Origin: Paracoccaceae bacterium
GTDB lineage: Bacteria; Pseudomonadota; Alphaproteobacteria; Rhodobacterales; Rhodobacteraceae
Assembly: GCA_009842205.1 (NCBI GenBank)
Contig: VYFX01000077.1
Location: 67,543 to 131,542, forward strand
DNA length: 64,000 nucleotides
Direction of reading: 5' to 3'
The translations under genes were made by a program, and so were the position numbers. The notes beneath the pieces are model-generated. The model had not been told where the DNA came from. It did no database searches and saw only the letters and a list, made by a program, of their open reading frames with translations. Below, in pieces: positions 17,552 to 28,368 of the stretch (position 1 is its first letter; each line of letters starts with the position of its first letter).

Positions 17552-17805
17552 AATTCCGAATCAAGAGGGTCAACAACATGTTGTTCAATTGACTGTGTGT
17601 TTATGGGATTACCTGCCGTTTTTTGTCAGTGTCAATGACCACTCGCTGAGTGTAAGTAAAATACCCTAAACTTCAACTTGTATCATTTTTTATTCGGACT
17701 GTTTCATTTCTTTGTTGAAATATTCACTTTTGTTGTTTAAATTTTACGTAATAAATTCAAGAATAAACTTAACCAAGAATTTACGAGCAGATCTTGGAGG
17801 CAATC

Positions 17806-18360
17806 GTGACATATATATTTGGTAAGGTATCCAAGTTATTATTGGTAATTGGATTCATATTTAGCATTAGTACGTACGGGCTTGGAGCCAAGGATAAATT
17901 CCTTGAAATCGAGAGGAAAGTGGATTCTTCATTGCTCTTCCTTCTGGACGAGGTTCCCAATACCGAAGACTTGATGGTCAGGGCAAAGGGAATGCTGATT
18001 ATACCCGTAGTAACCAAGGCCAGTTTTCTAGTTGGTGGTTCCTACGGAGAAGGAGCTTTGAGAGTTGGCGAGAAAACCCTTGAATACTATTCTTCGGCTC
18101 AATTCAATTACGGCTTGCAGCTAGGTGCACAACAATATTCCCACATTTTGTTCTTTATGACAGATCAGGCTTTGTCGAAATTCTATAATTCCGATGGCTT
18201 CAAACTGGGGGCAAACGCTGAAGCTGCTATCCTGAAGGAAAGTGATTTTATCGGTGTTGATACCATCAATGTCAATTCTGATGTCGTCGGAATTGTCTTT
18301 GGGCAAAAGGGATTGATTGTGGGTGCTTCCCTCTCCGGAACAAAATATACCAGATTATAA
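17806..18360 (+). CDS. SYLF-domain (Ysc84-like) lipid-binding protein
   Basis: A secreted or membrane-anchored protein of about 184 residues with an N-terminal hydrophobic segment (LLLVIGFIFSISTYGLG) and one SYLF domain. Diagnostic stretches are AKGMLIIPVVTKASFLVGGSYGEG, then SSAQFNYGLQLGAQQYS, then ILFFMTDQALSKF and VFGQKGLIVGASLSG. SYLF domains bind phosphoinositides in eukaryotes, and their bacterial role is unclear. GTG 17806 is chosen because GGAGG lies six bases before it. The TTG at 17794 would overlap that ribosome site. Confidence 0.85.
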   Translation: MTYIFGKVSKLLLVIGFIFSISTYGLGAKDKFLEIERKVDSSLLFLLDEVPNTEDLMVRAKGMLIIPVVTKASFLVGGSYGEGALRVGEKTLEYYSSAQFNYGLQLGAQQYSHILFFMTDQALSKFYNSDGFKLGANAEAAILKESDFIGVDTINVNSDVVGIVFGQKGLIVGASLSGTKYTRL

Positions 18361-18373
18361 TTGCTAATTAATC

Positions 18374-19255
18374 TTAAATTTTTCCGTCCAACTTCCTCAG
18401 CCTTTGAATCAAACTGGAGGTATCCCACCGGGAACCTCCCAACTTTTGCACATCCTTGTAATACTGATCAATAAGGGCAGTCAAAGGTAGACTTGCACCG
18501 ATTTCATCTCCTGTCTGAAGACAGATGCCCAAATCCTTGCGCATCCAGTCAACGGCAAAACCAAAATCAAACTCACCATCAATCATTGTGGAGTATCGGT
18601 TTTCCATTTGCCAGGAGCCAGCAGCGCCCTTGGATATGACCTCGACGACCTTCCGGCCATCCAAACCAGCCCTGTCCGCAAAATTCATACCCTCGGAAAG
18701 CCCCTGCAAAATACCGGCAATACAAATTTGATTAACCATCTTGGCAAGTTGGCCAGCCCCGCTTGTTCCCATCAATTTGCAAACTTTAGCATAACAGGCC
18801 ATGACTTTTTCGGCCCGATCAAATACATCCTGGTTTCCTCCACACATGATTGAAAGGAGACCGTTTTCTGCACCAGCCTGTCCCCCCGATACGGGTGCAT
18901 CAATGAAACCTATTCCCCTAGGATCAAGTATTGCGCGCAATTCACTGGTCACTTTTGCCGAGACAGTCGTATGATCAACGAAAATTGATCCCTTCTCCAT
19001 ACCGGCAAAAATTCCATCTTCACCAGTACAAACTTCCCTCAAATCATTGTCATTACCGACACAGGTAAATACAAATTCCTTGTTAAGGGCAGCTTCCCTA
19101 GGTGTATTCTCCTTGGCACCTGAATATTTTCGAACCCATTCATCAGCCTTTTCCTGTGTTCGGTTATAGACACTAACCTCATGCCCGGCATTCTTGAGGT
19201 GACCTGCCATGGGAAAGCCCATGACCCCTAGTCCAACAAATGCGACTTTAGCCAT
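18374..19255 (-). CDS. Beta-hydroxyacid dehydrogenase (3-hydroxyisobutyrate/tartronate-semialdehyde type)
   Basis: An NAD(P)-dependent oxidoreductase of 293 residues in the 3-hydroxyisobutyrate dehydrogenase family. It shows the Rossmann start FVGLGVMGFPMAGHL, the substrate-binding DAPVSGGQAGAENG and the catalytic-lysine helix GAGQLAKMVNQ. The C-terminal all-helical domain is complete. The exact substrate (3-hydroxyisobutyrate, tartronate semialdehyde or similar) cannot be fixed from sequence. It faces the SYLF gene with only 13 bp between the stops. Confidence 0.9.
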   Translation of the reverse strand: MAKVAFVGLGVMGFPMAGHLKNAGHEVSVYNRTQEKADEWVRKYSGAKENTPREAALNKEFVFTCVGNDNDLREVCTGEDGIFAGMEKGSIFVDHTTVSAKVTSELRAILDPRGIGFIDAPVSGGQAGAENGLLSIMCGGNQDVFDRAEKVMACYAKVCKLMGTSGAGQLAKMVNQICIAGILQGLSEGMNFADRAGLDGRKVVEVISKGAAGSWQMENRYSTMIDGEFDFGFAVDWMRKDLGICLQTGDEIGASLPLTALIDQYYKDVQKLGGSRWDTSSLIQRLRKLDGKI

Positions 19256-19564
19256 TTATTTATCCTTTCATTTCTCAAAAACTCCAGCTTTGATTGCCGA
19301 TTAAGCTTTTTCTGCTGGGTTTCAGACTTATCTCGGTAGATAATTTGTAAATCCATTTTAGTACCTGATGAAAAGTAATCACTTAGGCTCTAAATCCAAG
19401 CATATAAATTTCGCCTTTCACTTGACGGTCTCAAAACGTAAAATTATTGGTTCATTGGATTGGTATCCCAGATAAACTACCATAATTTTCGATTTGGAAT
19501 ATACATGTGTGGAAATCTCCCCACTGATTAGATGTAAAAATAAAGAACTACTACAGACTTAGGT
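19256..19564. other. Divergent spacer without a gene
   Basis: A 309-bp AT-rich spacer between the divergent hydroxyacid dehydrogenase and penicillin-acylase genes. It must hold both promoters. I see no clear operator, RNA structure or small ORF in it. Confidence 0.4.
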
Positions 19565-22021
19565 ATGCTTTTTCTATTTCGCTGGATATTCAGGATATTA
19601 ATGATCTTTGGATTTCTGATCATACTGACACTGGGTGTTTTATATTACTTTGCGTCAAAATCACTGCCAGATTATACTGGTAACTTTAAGGTTCAGGGCA
19701 TCACCAACCCGGTTGAGATCGTAAGAAACGAACATAATATCCCCCATATCTTTGGAACTTCTGACAGCGATGTGTTTTTTGCATTGGGGTATGTTCATGC
19801 TCAGGATAGACTTTGGCAAATGACTAACCTGCGACGGGTTGCGCAAGGAAGGTTATCGGAAATCTATGGAAATGAAACAATCGAAATCGACGAGTTGATG
19901 CGTCGATTCGACCTTTACGATCTGGCTTCCAACTCCCTGCCTTTCCAAGACCAGCAAGCGATTGAAGCGCTTGAGGCATATGCCAGGGGAGTAAATACAC
20001 ACCTGAATTCGGTCAACTCAATCTGGAGGGGTAGAGGTGCACCGGAATTTTTGCTTTTCAGAACGCCCATTCAACCCTGGACTCCCATTGACAGTCTTGC
20101 CATCATGAACCTGCAGGCTGTAAGATTGGCTTCTCATCTGGAAAATGAAATCCTTGGACAAAGAATTCTGTCAAAACTGGGACCAGAAAAACTCAAAACC
20201 ATATTGCCAGATGCCTACAGCCCCAACCTGATTCCTTTTGGCAGTTCATCAACTCTGGAAATTGATGTTGGAGAAAGTGAGGTTTCATCCGAGGATGGTG
20301 TCGTCGGGTTGAATGTTGGTGAAGTTCTCGGATTCGGAGGTGGTTCGAATGCTTGGGCTGTTTCACCCGAGAAAACAGTCAATGGTAAAGCCATTTTGGC
20401 CAGCGACCCACATCTGGGATTGTCCGTTCCATCAATTTGGTATCTTGCCCGCCTTGAGTTGTCCAACGGTGGTGTGATAGGTGCTTCCATACCGGGTGTT
20501 CCGGCAATTATTGCTGGCAGATCATCGGATCTGGCCTGGGGTATTACCTTTGCCAATATTGATGATCAGGATCTTTATTTCGAGAGGTTGGACCCAACCA
20601 ACGACAATAGATATTTGACACCTACAGGTTTCAGGAATTTCAGAAACAGATTGTCTGACATTGAAGTAAAGGGACAGGCCTTGCCAACCACCATTCAACT
20701 AAGCTGGTCAGAAAATGGTCCTGTAATTCCGAAAAAATTCTACAATTTGAAATCAATTGTTCCCGATGGCCATGTGGCATCACTTGCGTGGACTCTATTT
20801 GAACCCAAAAACACATCTCTCTCAGCCGCAATCGGACTTATGAAGGCTGCCACCATTGATGATGGTCTCCGGCACATGGGCAAGGCCCATACACCCGGTT
20901 TGAATTTTTTCATATCGGATGGTGATAATATCGCCTATCAATTGGTTGGAAAATCTCCCCTGCGAAGTTCGTTCCATGAAACCGAAGGGCGTTTGCCCTC
21001 GGCAGGTTGGAAATACAGAAACAGATGGTACGGATCGATACCATATGAAGATATGCCAAGAATCATAAATCCTAGTGCCGGATACCTTGCAAACACCAAC
21101 AACAAACCCGTAGATCAGGAGTATCCACTTCATTTGAGTTTTTCCTGGAATGACACAAAACGATACAAAAGATTAAATAATATTCTTGCAACAAGGCCGA
21201 TCCATTCCAAGCAAAGCACCATTCAGACCCAAATTGATATTGTATCAGAAACAGCCAGGACTTTGGTTCCCCTTTTCAGCCGTGGCATGGGACATTTGAT
21301 AGGAGCCAATCCTGCTGATGAACAATCTGCTCTTAAAATCAATGCCTTGGGGTTATTGAATGACTGGGTAGGAGATATGGATCAGGATAAGGCTCAACCA
21401 TTGATATATTCCCAGTGGCTGGTTTCAATATTCCGCTTGATAACCCAGGATGAACTTGGAACCATTTATGAGGATTATTCCTATCCTGATGCAGATTTCC
21501 TAGAACGGGTGTTCAGGGATATTGACGGTGCTTCCTCATGGTGTGATTTCATTCAGACTGAACGGGTTGAAGATTGTGACACGATAGCCTCATTGGCCCT
21601 GGATGATACTCTCAGGGCCTTGGTAACTTCCTATGGCGAAGATATCAGCTTGTGGAAATGGGGTTTGGCCCATCAGATAAACCATGACCATACCCCCCTG
21701 GGCTCTGCACCATTAATGTCGTGGCTCAATATCAGATATCCGGGTTCTGGTAGTATAGATACCCTGAACAGATCATCCCCCAGTGGGGAATTTCCCAATA
21801 TATTTTCATCCGATCACGGTGCCGGATACAGAGGGGTTTATGACTTTTCCAATTTGGATGAATCAGAATTCATAATCGCGACCGGACAAAGTGGCCATCC
21901 CCTGTCGCAATATTATGATGATCTCAGCAGACATTTTGCTCAAAACAAATATCTCAGAATGTCCCTCAATCCCGATTTGGCCAGATCCAATTCAATTGGA
22001 ACCACCACCCTGCAACCATAG
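19565..22021 (+). CDS. Penicillin acylase family protein (Ntn hydrolase, S45)
   Basis: An 818-residue member of the penicillin/acyl-homoserine-lactone acylase family. An N-terminal membrane anchor (IFRILMIFGFLIILTLGVLYY) is followed by the alpha chain (FALGYVHAQDRLWQM). Then comes the autocatalytic cleavage site FGGGSNAWAV, where Ser261 would become the nucleophile and new N-terminus of the beta chain, followed by SDPHLGLSVPS. Members cleave amide-linked acyl groups, including beta-lactam side chains and quorum signals. The natural substrate here is unknown. Its stop lies 7 bp from that of convergent proW. Confidence 0.92.
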   Translation: MLFLFRWIFRILMIFGFLIILTLGVLYYFASKSLPDYTGNFKVQGITNPVEIVRNEHNIPHIFGTSDSDVFFALGYVHAQDRLWQMTNLRRVAQGRLSEIYGNETIEIDELMRRFDLYDLASNSLPFQDQQAIEALEAYARGVNTHLNSVNSIWRGRGAPEFLLFRTPIQPWTPIDSLAIMNLQAVRLASHLENEILGQRILSKLGPEKLKTILPDAYSPNLIPFGSSSTLEIDVGESEVSSEDGVVGLNVGEVLGFGGGSNAWAVSPEKTVNGKAILASDPHLGLSVPSIWYLARLELSNGGVIGASIPGVPAIIAGRSSDLAWGITFANIDDQDLYFERLDPTNDNRYLTPTGFRNFRNRLSDIEVKGQALPTTIQLSWSENGPVIPKKFYNLKSIVPDGHVASLAWTLFEPKNTSLSAAIGLMKAATIDDGLRHMGKAHTPGLNFFISDGDNIAYQLVGKSPLRSSFHETEGRLPSAGWKYRNRWYGSIPYEDMPRIINPSAGYLANTNNKPVDQEYPLHLSFSWNDTKRYKRLNNILATRPIHSKQSTIQTQIDIVSETARTLVPLFSRGMGHLIGANPADEQSALKINALGLLNDWVGDMDQDKAQPLIYSQWLVSIFRLITQDELGTIYEDYSYPDADFLERVFRDIDGASSWCDFIQTERVEDCDTIASLALDDTLRALVTSYGEDISLWKWGLAHQINHDHTPLGSAPLMSWLNIRYPGSGSIDTLNRSSPSGEFPNIFSSDHGAGYRGVYDFSNLDESEFIIATGQSGHPLSQYYDDLSRHFAQNKYLRMSLNPDLARSNSIGTTTLQP

Positions 22022-22028
22022 TCCTGGG

Positions 22029-23993
22029 TTAATTGATACCAAGAGCCTTTTTTCTTGAATAAGACCAGGTCATTATCAGGTGATCAACCATCAAACCGAT
22101 AAATGAAACGATCAAGCCCAATACCAATCCTTTCCCCACATCAGTAAATGAGAGAGCGCGTTGCATCTCCTGTCCCAAATCCTGGGTACCAATAAATGCA
22201 GCTATGATTACCATGAAAAGAGAAAACATGACTGACTGGTTTACCCCTACCATAATGGTCGGGATAGCCATTGGGAGACGAGCCTTGAAAAGTGTCTGAT
22301 ACTTGGTTGCACCAGACATCTGGGAAGCTTCAATGATTTGCGGGTCCACATTCCTCAAGCCTTCTATCGTATATCGGGTCAAGGGAACTGCTGCAAACAA
22401 TACTACTGCCCCAATAACAGCCACATCATTAACTCCGAAGAGCATGACAACCGGGATGAGGTAGATAAAACTCGGAAAGGTTTGAAGGGTATCGCATATA
22501 AGCAAGATCGTCTTGGAAGACCGATCGCCAAAGCTGGCAAAAACACCCATCGGAAATCCTATAATGGCTGCTATTATAACTGCTACGGTAACGGTATAAA
22601 CCGTAATCATGGTACGGTCCCACCAACCGGAAATGGCAATCAGGGCAAAAAAGATTGTACATATTAGAGCCGATCTCACTCCCCCTATTCTAAAACCTAT
22701 GCATGCCAGAAGAGCAAGAACAGCTGTAAAGGGTACCCAAAGGTAAAAATTCCTCAAAGGTATCAATATCCAGGTGATGAGAAACCACCTGATCCATTGT
22801 GTTACTGGATCAAGCGTGATTACCAGCCAATCAACCCCGACCTCAATGGGAGCAGAAATTGAAAGGGCCTGATTCCTTTTTACCTCTTCCAGGATGGGAA
22901 TGAATTTACCTAAAACCACAAAAAGCACGAACAGGACCAACCAGGAAAAGAAGAATTTGTGGCGTAGGAAGATGGAAGTTCCCTTTGGAAAATGAATCGG
23001 TTGCCGCTTGGCCCAGGCTTGGGTACACCGATCTAGTGTTATGGCAATGAGCACGATGGAAATTCCGATTTCCACCGATTTTCCAATTTTCAGGGATTGC
23101 AGGAGTTGCAACAGTTTTTGTCCCAATCCAGGCATGCCGATGAAACTTGCCAAGACGACCATTGCCAAACACTGCATGATGACCTGGTTTACACCAATAA
23201 GTATTTCTGTTCTTGCCGAGGGAACGCGGACAAATCTCAACAACTGCCATCCGGTTGACCCTGCCATTTTACCACCTTCTATAACTTCAGGTGGTACACT
23301 TTTCAATCCCAAGAGGGTCATTCTAATCATCGGAGGTACGGCAAATATGACTGTTACAATTGCTCCGGCCTTGGGGCCTACCCCAATAAAGACAACCACC
23401 GGAATCATGTAGGCAAAATGAGGCATGGTCTGGGCCACGTTAAGGATTGGATTCAGGATCCTTTCAAATATTTTGCTTCGCCAGGCGAGAGTTCCGAAAA
23501 TCAAACCGATCAAAACCGATATCGGAGTTGCAACAATGATGACCGAAAGTGTTTCCATGGCCCACTTCCACTGTCCCATGACAGCTATCCAAATGAATGT
23601 TCCGCCTGAAATTAGGGAAAGCCTCCAACCACCAAGGCTATATCCAAGCACAAAAGCCGTAGCCGCGATTGCAGACCATGGAATGGGACCGATGCGGGGC
23701 CATCGATGCTTGCCGTATAGGAGGTTGGCTGTAATATCAAGTAACCACTCAACGCCCCCCGAGATGGCTCTTGATACATGAATCAGACCGAGATCATCCC
23801 TGATAAAGACAAAAAAGAAATTGATCCAGTCAGCGAAGGGAAATACCAGGGATTCTGGAGGTCTGGTCAAACCTTCGGGAAAGATTCCCTTAAACAATGC
23901 CAATACAAGCGTTATGGCTAGAAATACAAAGGTCCAATGCTTATTGCTTAGCCCTAGGAATCCGTTGGAAGATAAATTGGAATTACCCAGCAT
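22029..23993 (-). CDS. proW: Glycine-betaine/proline-type ABC permease, tandem fusion
   Basis: A permease of 654 residues, about twice a usual ProW, because it holds two MetI-type permease domains in one chain. The first has PHFAYMIPVVVFIGVGPKAG and EGGKMAGSTGWQLL, and the second PSFIYLIPVVMLFGVNDVAV and EASQMSGATKYQTL, with long hydrophobic stretches around them. It overlaps proV by 11 bp and ends the proX-proV-proW operon. The fusion probably forms the whole transmembrane pore from one polypeptide. Substrate class is inferred from the partner genes. Confidence 0.9.
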   Translation of the reverse strand: MLGNSNLSSNGFLGLSNKHWTFVFLAITLVLALFKGIFPEGLTRPPESLVFPFADWINFFFVFIRDDLGLIHVSRAISGGVEWLLDITANLLYGKHRWPRIGPIPWSAIAATAFVLGYSLGGWRLSLISGGTFIWIAVMGQWKWAMETLSVIIVATPISVLIGLIFGTLAWRSKIFERILNPILNVAQTMPHFAYMIPVVVFIGVGPKAGAIVTVIFAVPPMIRMTLLGLKSVPPEVIEGGKMAGSTGWQLLRFVRVPSARTEILIGVNQVIMQCLAMVVLASFIGMPGLGQKLLQLLQSLKIGKSVEIGISIVLIAITLDRCTQAWAKRQPIHFPKGTSIFLRHKFFFSWLVLFVLFVVLGKFIPILEEVKRNQALSISAPIEVGVDWLVITLDPVTQWIRWFLITWILIPLRNFYLWVPFTAVLALLACIGFRIGGVRSALICTIFFALIAISGWWDRTMITVYTVTVAVIIAAIIGFPMGVFASFGDRSSKTILLICDTLQTFPSFIYLIPVVMLFGVNDVAVIGAVVLFAAVPLTRYTIEGLRNVDPQIIEASQMSGATKYQTLFKARLPMAIPTIMVGVNQSVMFSLFMVIIAAFIGTQDLGQEMQRALSFTDVGKGLVLGLIVSFIGLMVDHLIMTWSYSRKKALGIN

Positions 23994-25026
23994 TGTTTGG
24001 CCCGATAAGTAACTCCAGAGCTTCTTGTCGGTTCAGGAATCCAAGGTTCTGACCATCGCTGTCTTCAACCGGATAAAATTCAAATTCCTCATTTACAAGG
24101 GTTCTGGCAAGTTCCTGAATCGTTTTTTCTCCCAATATTGAAAAATTTGCAACACTGCCTTCAGGACTTCGGGTTGCCTGAAGCATACCCTTGGCATGGA
24201 CAACCCTTGCCTTTTCAATTTCCAAGGTAAATTTGGAGACATATTCTGTTGCAGGTTTAAGCACAATTTGATCAGGAGTATCGCATTGCTCGATGGCACC
24301 ATCCTTCATGATTGCTATTCTATCGGCCAATCGCAAGGCTTCATCAAAATCATGGGTAATGAAGACAATCGTTTTGTTGAGCATTTCCTGAAGCCGTAAA
24401 AACTCATCTTGCATTTCACGGCGTATTAGCGGGTCCAAGGCGGAAAATGGTTCATCCAAAAACCAGATGTCAGGTTCAATGGCCAGACTTCTGGCGATAC
24501 CAACTCTTTGTTGCTGTCCCCCTGATAATTCTCTGGGATAATAATCCTCCCTGCCACCGAGACCAACCAAATCGATCATCTCCATGGCCCGTTCTCGTCT
24601 TTCATGAACTCCCTGCCCTCGCATCTCCAATGGGAAGGCTACGTTGTTCAATACCGTACGATGGGGTAATAATCCAAAATTCTGAAAAACCATACCCATT
24701 TTCTTGCGACGCAATTGAATCAGTTGGTTTTCCGACATTTTTCCGATGTCCTCGCCATCAACCCAAATGTTCCCCCTGGTGATATCCAAAAGTCTGGCAA
24801 AGCAGCGGACAAGCGTTGATTTTCCTGAACCGGAAAGCCCCATGATAACAATCATTTCACCTTCTGTAATATCCAATGAAACCTGCCTGACGGCAGCAAT
24901 GTATCCATCTTCAGCAATTTTTTCATAGGGCGTATCATCGGGAATACCCTGTAAATAGCCCTCCGGGTTCCTCCCAAAGAGTTTCCAGATATTACTACAC
25001 GAAATGACTGTTTTGGATTCTGTCAT
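23983..25026 (-). CDS. proV: Glycine-betaine/proline-type ABC ATPase
   Basis: The ATP-binding subunit, 347 residues. It has Walker A GLSGSGKST (63-71), the signature LSGGQQQRVGIARSLA, Walker B IWFLDEPFSALDP and the H-loop THDFDEA. The N-terminal extension with YEKIAEDGYIAAVRQVS is typical of ProV/OpuAA ATPases, and about 100 C-terminal residues correspond to the CBS-like regulatory region that senses ionic strength in OpuA. It follows proX after a hairpin and overlaps proW. Confidence 0.93.
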   Translation of the reverse strand: MTESKTVISCSNIWKLFGRNPEGYLQGIPDDTPYEKIAEDGYIAAVRQVSLDITEGEMIVIMGLSGSGKSTLVRCFARLLDITRGNIWVDGEDIGKMSENQLIQLRRKKMGMVFQNFGLLPHRTVLNNVAFPLEMRGQGVHERRERAMEMIDLVGLGGREDYYPRELSGGQQQRVGIARSLAIEPDIWFLDEPFSALDPLIRREMQDEFLRLQEMLNKTIVFITHDFDEALRLADRIAIMKDGAIEQCDTPDQIVLKPATEYVSKFTLEIEKARVVHAKGMLQATRSPEGSVANFSILGEKTIQELARTLVNEEFEFYPVEDSDGQNLGFLNRQEALELLIGPNNAG

Positions 25027-25196
25027 TATTCATTTCCGATCAAAACGCATGTTAATCTGTAATTGTTAACCGATAACCAGTTATCTATCAAAATTTGAAA
25101 TAGATTTTCAAACCTTAAGATTGGTTAATAATATCAAATTATTGAAAAGGGTAAAATGCAACTTCAGTGTTGTCTGGGGTTAATTTACTTAAAAGA

Positions 25197-25226
25197 CTAT
25201 GCCCGTATCCATGGACACGGGCATAG
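25197..25226 (-). terminator. Intercistronic hairpin between proX and proV
   Basis: CTATGCCCGT (25197-25206) and ACGGGCATAG (25217-25226) form a perfect 10-bp stem just behind the proX stop. On the minus strand it is followed by TCTTTTAAG. As a partial terminator or 3'-end protector it would give more ProX than ProVW. Confidence 0.7.
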
Positions 25227-25237
25227 GAATTGTTAAT

Positions 25238-26215
<978 letters not shown>

Positions 26216-26264
26216 TCAAAACCAACCCTTAGATTGTCCTGAGAAAATTTATTTATTACGAAAG

Positions 26265-26284
26265 GAACACTTTTTGGAGTGTTC
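26265..26284 (-). terminator. Possible hfq terminator
   Basis: GAACACT (26265-26271) and AGTGTTC (26278-26284) form a perfect 7-bp stem. On the minus strand CTTTCGTAATAAATAAATTTT follows. It would end the ntrYX-trkAH-hfq transcript about 190 nt behind hfq. A second possible stem is at 26411-26417 with 26435-26441. Confidence 0.4.
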
Positions 26285-26477
26285 TAACTTTCAGTGATTT
26301 TTAATAAATGCGTGCTGGGTGATTCAACCAACTAATTGGTCAAAATTACCTGTTTAAAGCAGGAAATTCTTGTGAACAGTTCTAGACAAGGGTCTTTTTG
26401 AACCAAAACAATACCAATCCATTACACTTACATGTTGGTATAAGAATTGGGGAGAATTATTTCGAAATCGGAAACAT

Positions 26478-26729
26478 TTACATTGAATTATCAAGCAAAT
26501 CAGAATCATCCTCAATCACTATGCTCTCTGAAGGCATAATTGTTGAGATAGCATGCTTGTATACCAGTTGTACCTGATGATCTCGCTTCAATAATAAACT
26601 GTATCTGTCAAACCAGGTAACACTACCTGATAATTTAACCCCATTAACCAGAAAAATGGTGACCCCAACCTTCTCTTTTCTAACTGTATTGATAAAGGCA
26701 TCCTGAAGCCGGTTCTGTTGGTTTGCCAT
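26478..26729 (-). CDS. hfq: RNA chaperone Hfq
   Basis: Hfq is the Sm-like hexameric RNA chaperone that helps small RNAs pair with mRNAs. From ATG 26729 it has 83 residues, normal for alphaproteobacteria. The Sm1 motif ([22 protein letters not shown]) and Sm2 motif ([13 protein letters not shown], with the KH pair of the proximal RNA site) are intact, and the tail is short and acidic. It stands last in the ntrY-ntrX-trkA-trkH-hfq series. In many relatives hflX follows, but here proX does. Confidence 0.97.
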   Translation of the reverse strand: MANQQNRLQDAFINTVRKEKVGVTIFLVNGVKLSGSVTWFDRYSLLLKRDHQVQLVYKHAISTIMPSESIVIEDDSDLLDNSM

Positions 26730-26853
26730 CAAACCTGTTCCTTATAATATTTTTTTATTTTGAACCATAACGCAATTTAAACAAAAATTTGCAAAAAAAC
26801 AAGAGAAATTTAACCCAGCGGGAAAATATCGTGCTCAGATTTAAGGATACGGA

Positions 26854-28368
26854 TTAATAACTTCTCCAGGCATCCCTGCCTAAAAAAAACATGATCAGGA
26901 TAATTTCCAGACGCCCCACTATCATTCCCAATGATATAACCACCTTGGATACATTTCCTAATTGGTCGAAACTGAAGGTTTCTCCCAAGACAGTATCAAC
27001 CAACGGTCCTGTCGTTGTAATTACAGCCAAGGCAACCGTCAGGGCGGAATTAAAATCCAATCCGATAATCACAAGACAAAGCAACAGTACAACAACGGTT
27101 ATGAAAAACATGGTGAATATGAGCCAAGCCTCATCCCAACCTGATTCTATGTTTCTCAAACTCCAGGATTTTTTTCGTTGTACTCCCGATGGGTACAAAA
27201 GATGAAACATTTCCCTAGAGACATTTTCAAAAAGTATTTTCAGGCGTAAAAGTTTTATTCCGCCTGAATTCGTTGCCACTCCACCTCCAATAATAACCAG
27301 GGTAAGAAGGACAAGATGTGGAAATCCATCTATCAAGGTATCGGATGAAGCGAACCAATAAGTGCTTTCAAAACCCGTGGTGGTCAGAAAGGAAATTACA
27401 GTGAATATCACGCCCCAGCAATTTTGTAGAATCAACAATATACCCTCCTCGTTATATTGCTGAATCAATAACTGCCAATCGTACAAAAGTGCTCCGATCA
27501 GAACCAGGAAAACAATTCTCGAAGCCAGTCGTATTTCAGAATCCTGATAGAAATCCCTGAAAACCGGTTTATACCACCAATAAAATATCAGTAGTCTGGT
27601 AATTCCGAAAAGCAGCAACAGTACCACCAGCATTTCACCCCAAATTCCTGATGCAGATTCAAAGAATGCCGTCTCACCAACGATTCCACTAGTTGATAGT
27701 GTCGACATCGCAAAAATAAGGGCATTTAATCCGGATGAACCCAAAATGTACAAGCCAAACCAAAAAACTAGTGTTAGAACAAGGTAATAGGGGAGCAGAA
27801 TTGAAAACTTTCTGTAAAGGGGTTGCTCTTCAAAACTCAATTCCCCCCGGTCGGAATCGTTGTCTTCGACATCAATGCCTTGAGCACTATAAAAATAGTT
27901 GAAGCCGAAGTGTTGAATGATTGTAGCTGCAGTTACCCACATGACGAGCCCTCCCATCCATCCCACCAAGGCCCGCCATAGGTGTATGGCGGGTGAAACT
28001 TCGCCAAGATAATTTTCAATCAGGGTTGCGCCAGTGGTCGTGAAGCATGAAATGGCCTCGAAATACGAATCAAGAGCATCAAATTCGCTTACCAGGGTAT
28101 ATAAGGGTAAGGCAAAAAGGATGGGCAAAATCAGGAATATGATGGTCAATTCAATCATGTCCCTTCGCAAAGACGGTTTTGAACCCTGGTCCAGGGTTGC
28201 TATTCCCAGGAAAGAACCTATCAGGGCAATTAAAAGACCCTGGTAGAAAAATGTCTGAGAAGTTGGGTGATCATCGTTAAGGAGAGCCAAAAAGGCCGGA
28301 GCAAACATGGTCACTCCGCTAACGACGATGGAAAGTGAAATAAAGCTTATTTTAGGTTTAATAAGCAT
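26854..28368 (-). CDS. trkH: Trk potassium uptake system, membrane subunit
   Basis: TrkH is the pore of a potassium transporter gated by TrkA. The 504-residue protein shows four pore-loop repeats with the selectivity glycine in similar motifs: TTTGATL, STSGIVG, TTTGFES and TTTGPLV, each between hydrophobic helices. The start overlaps the end of trkA by 11 bp, so both are probably translated in a coupled way. A potassium system next to a betaine transporter fits osmotic adaptation. Confidence 0.95.
   Translation of the reverse strand: MLIKPKISFISLSIVVSGVTMFAPAFLALLNDDHPTSQTFFYQGLLIALIGSFLGIATLDQGSKPSLRRDMIELTIIFLILPILFALPLYTLVSEFDALDSYFEAISCFTTTGATLIENYLGEVSPAIHLWRALVGWMGGLVMWVTAATIIQHFGFNYFYSAQGIDVEDNDSDRGELSFEEQPLYRKFSILLPYYLVLTLVFWFGLYILGSSGLNALIFAMSTLSTSGIVGETAFFESASGIWGEMLVVLLLLFGITRLLIFYWWYKPVFRDFYQDSEIRLASRIVFLVLIGALLYDWQLLIQQYNEEGILLILQNCWGVIFTVISFLTTTGFESTYWFASSDTLIDGFPHLVLLTLVIIGGGVATNSGGIKLLRLKILFENVSREMFHLLYPSGVQRKKSWSLRNIESGWDEAWLIFTMFFITVVVLLLCLVIIGLDFNSALTVALAVITTTGPLVDTVLGETFSFDQLGNVSKVVISLGMIVGRLEIILIMFFLGRDAWRSY

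Larger units (their letters stand above)
16740..17805. other. About 1 kb without a recognisable gene
   Basis: No open frame here has a convincing start, length or similarity that I can see. The part next to the porin (about 16780-17180) is clearly richer in GC than other spacers in the window, whereas the rest is AT-rich. It may hold a long porin leader or a decayed gene. I looked for rnpB-, SRP- and tmRNA-like signatures and saw none. Two palindromic sites in the AT-rich half are listed separately. Confidence 0.5.

Noticed and set aside
17781..18017. Minus-strand frame opposite the SYLF gene
   Set aside because: It overlaps the start and signal region of a recognisable SYLF protein and has no own signal.
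23008..23412. Plus-strand frames opposite proW
   Set aside because: Hydrophobic permease codons give open frames on the other strand; no start signals or family similarity.
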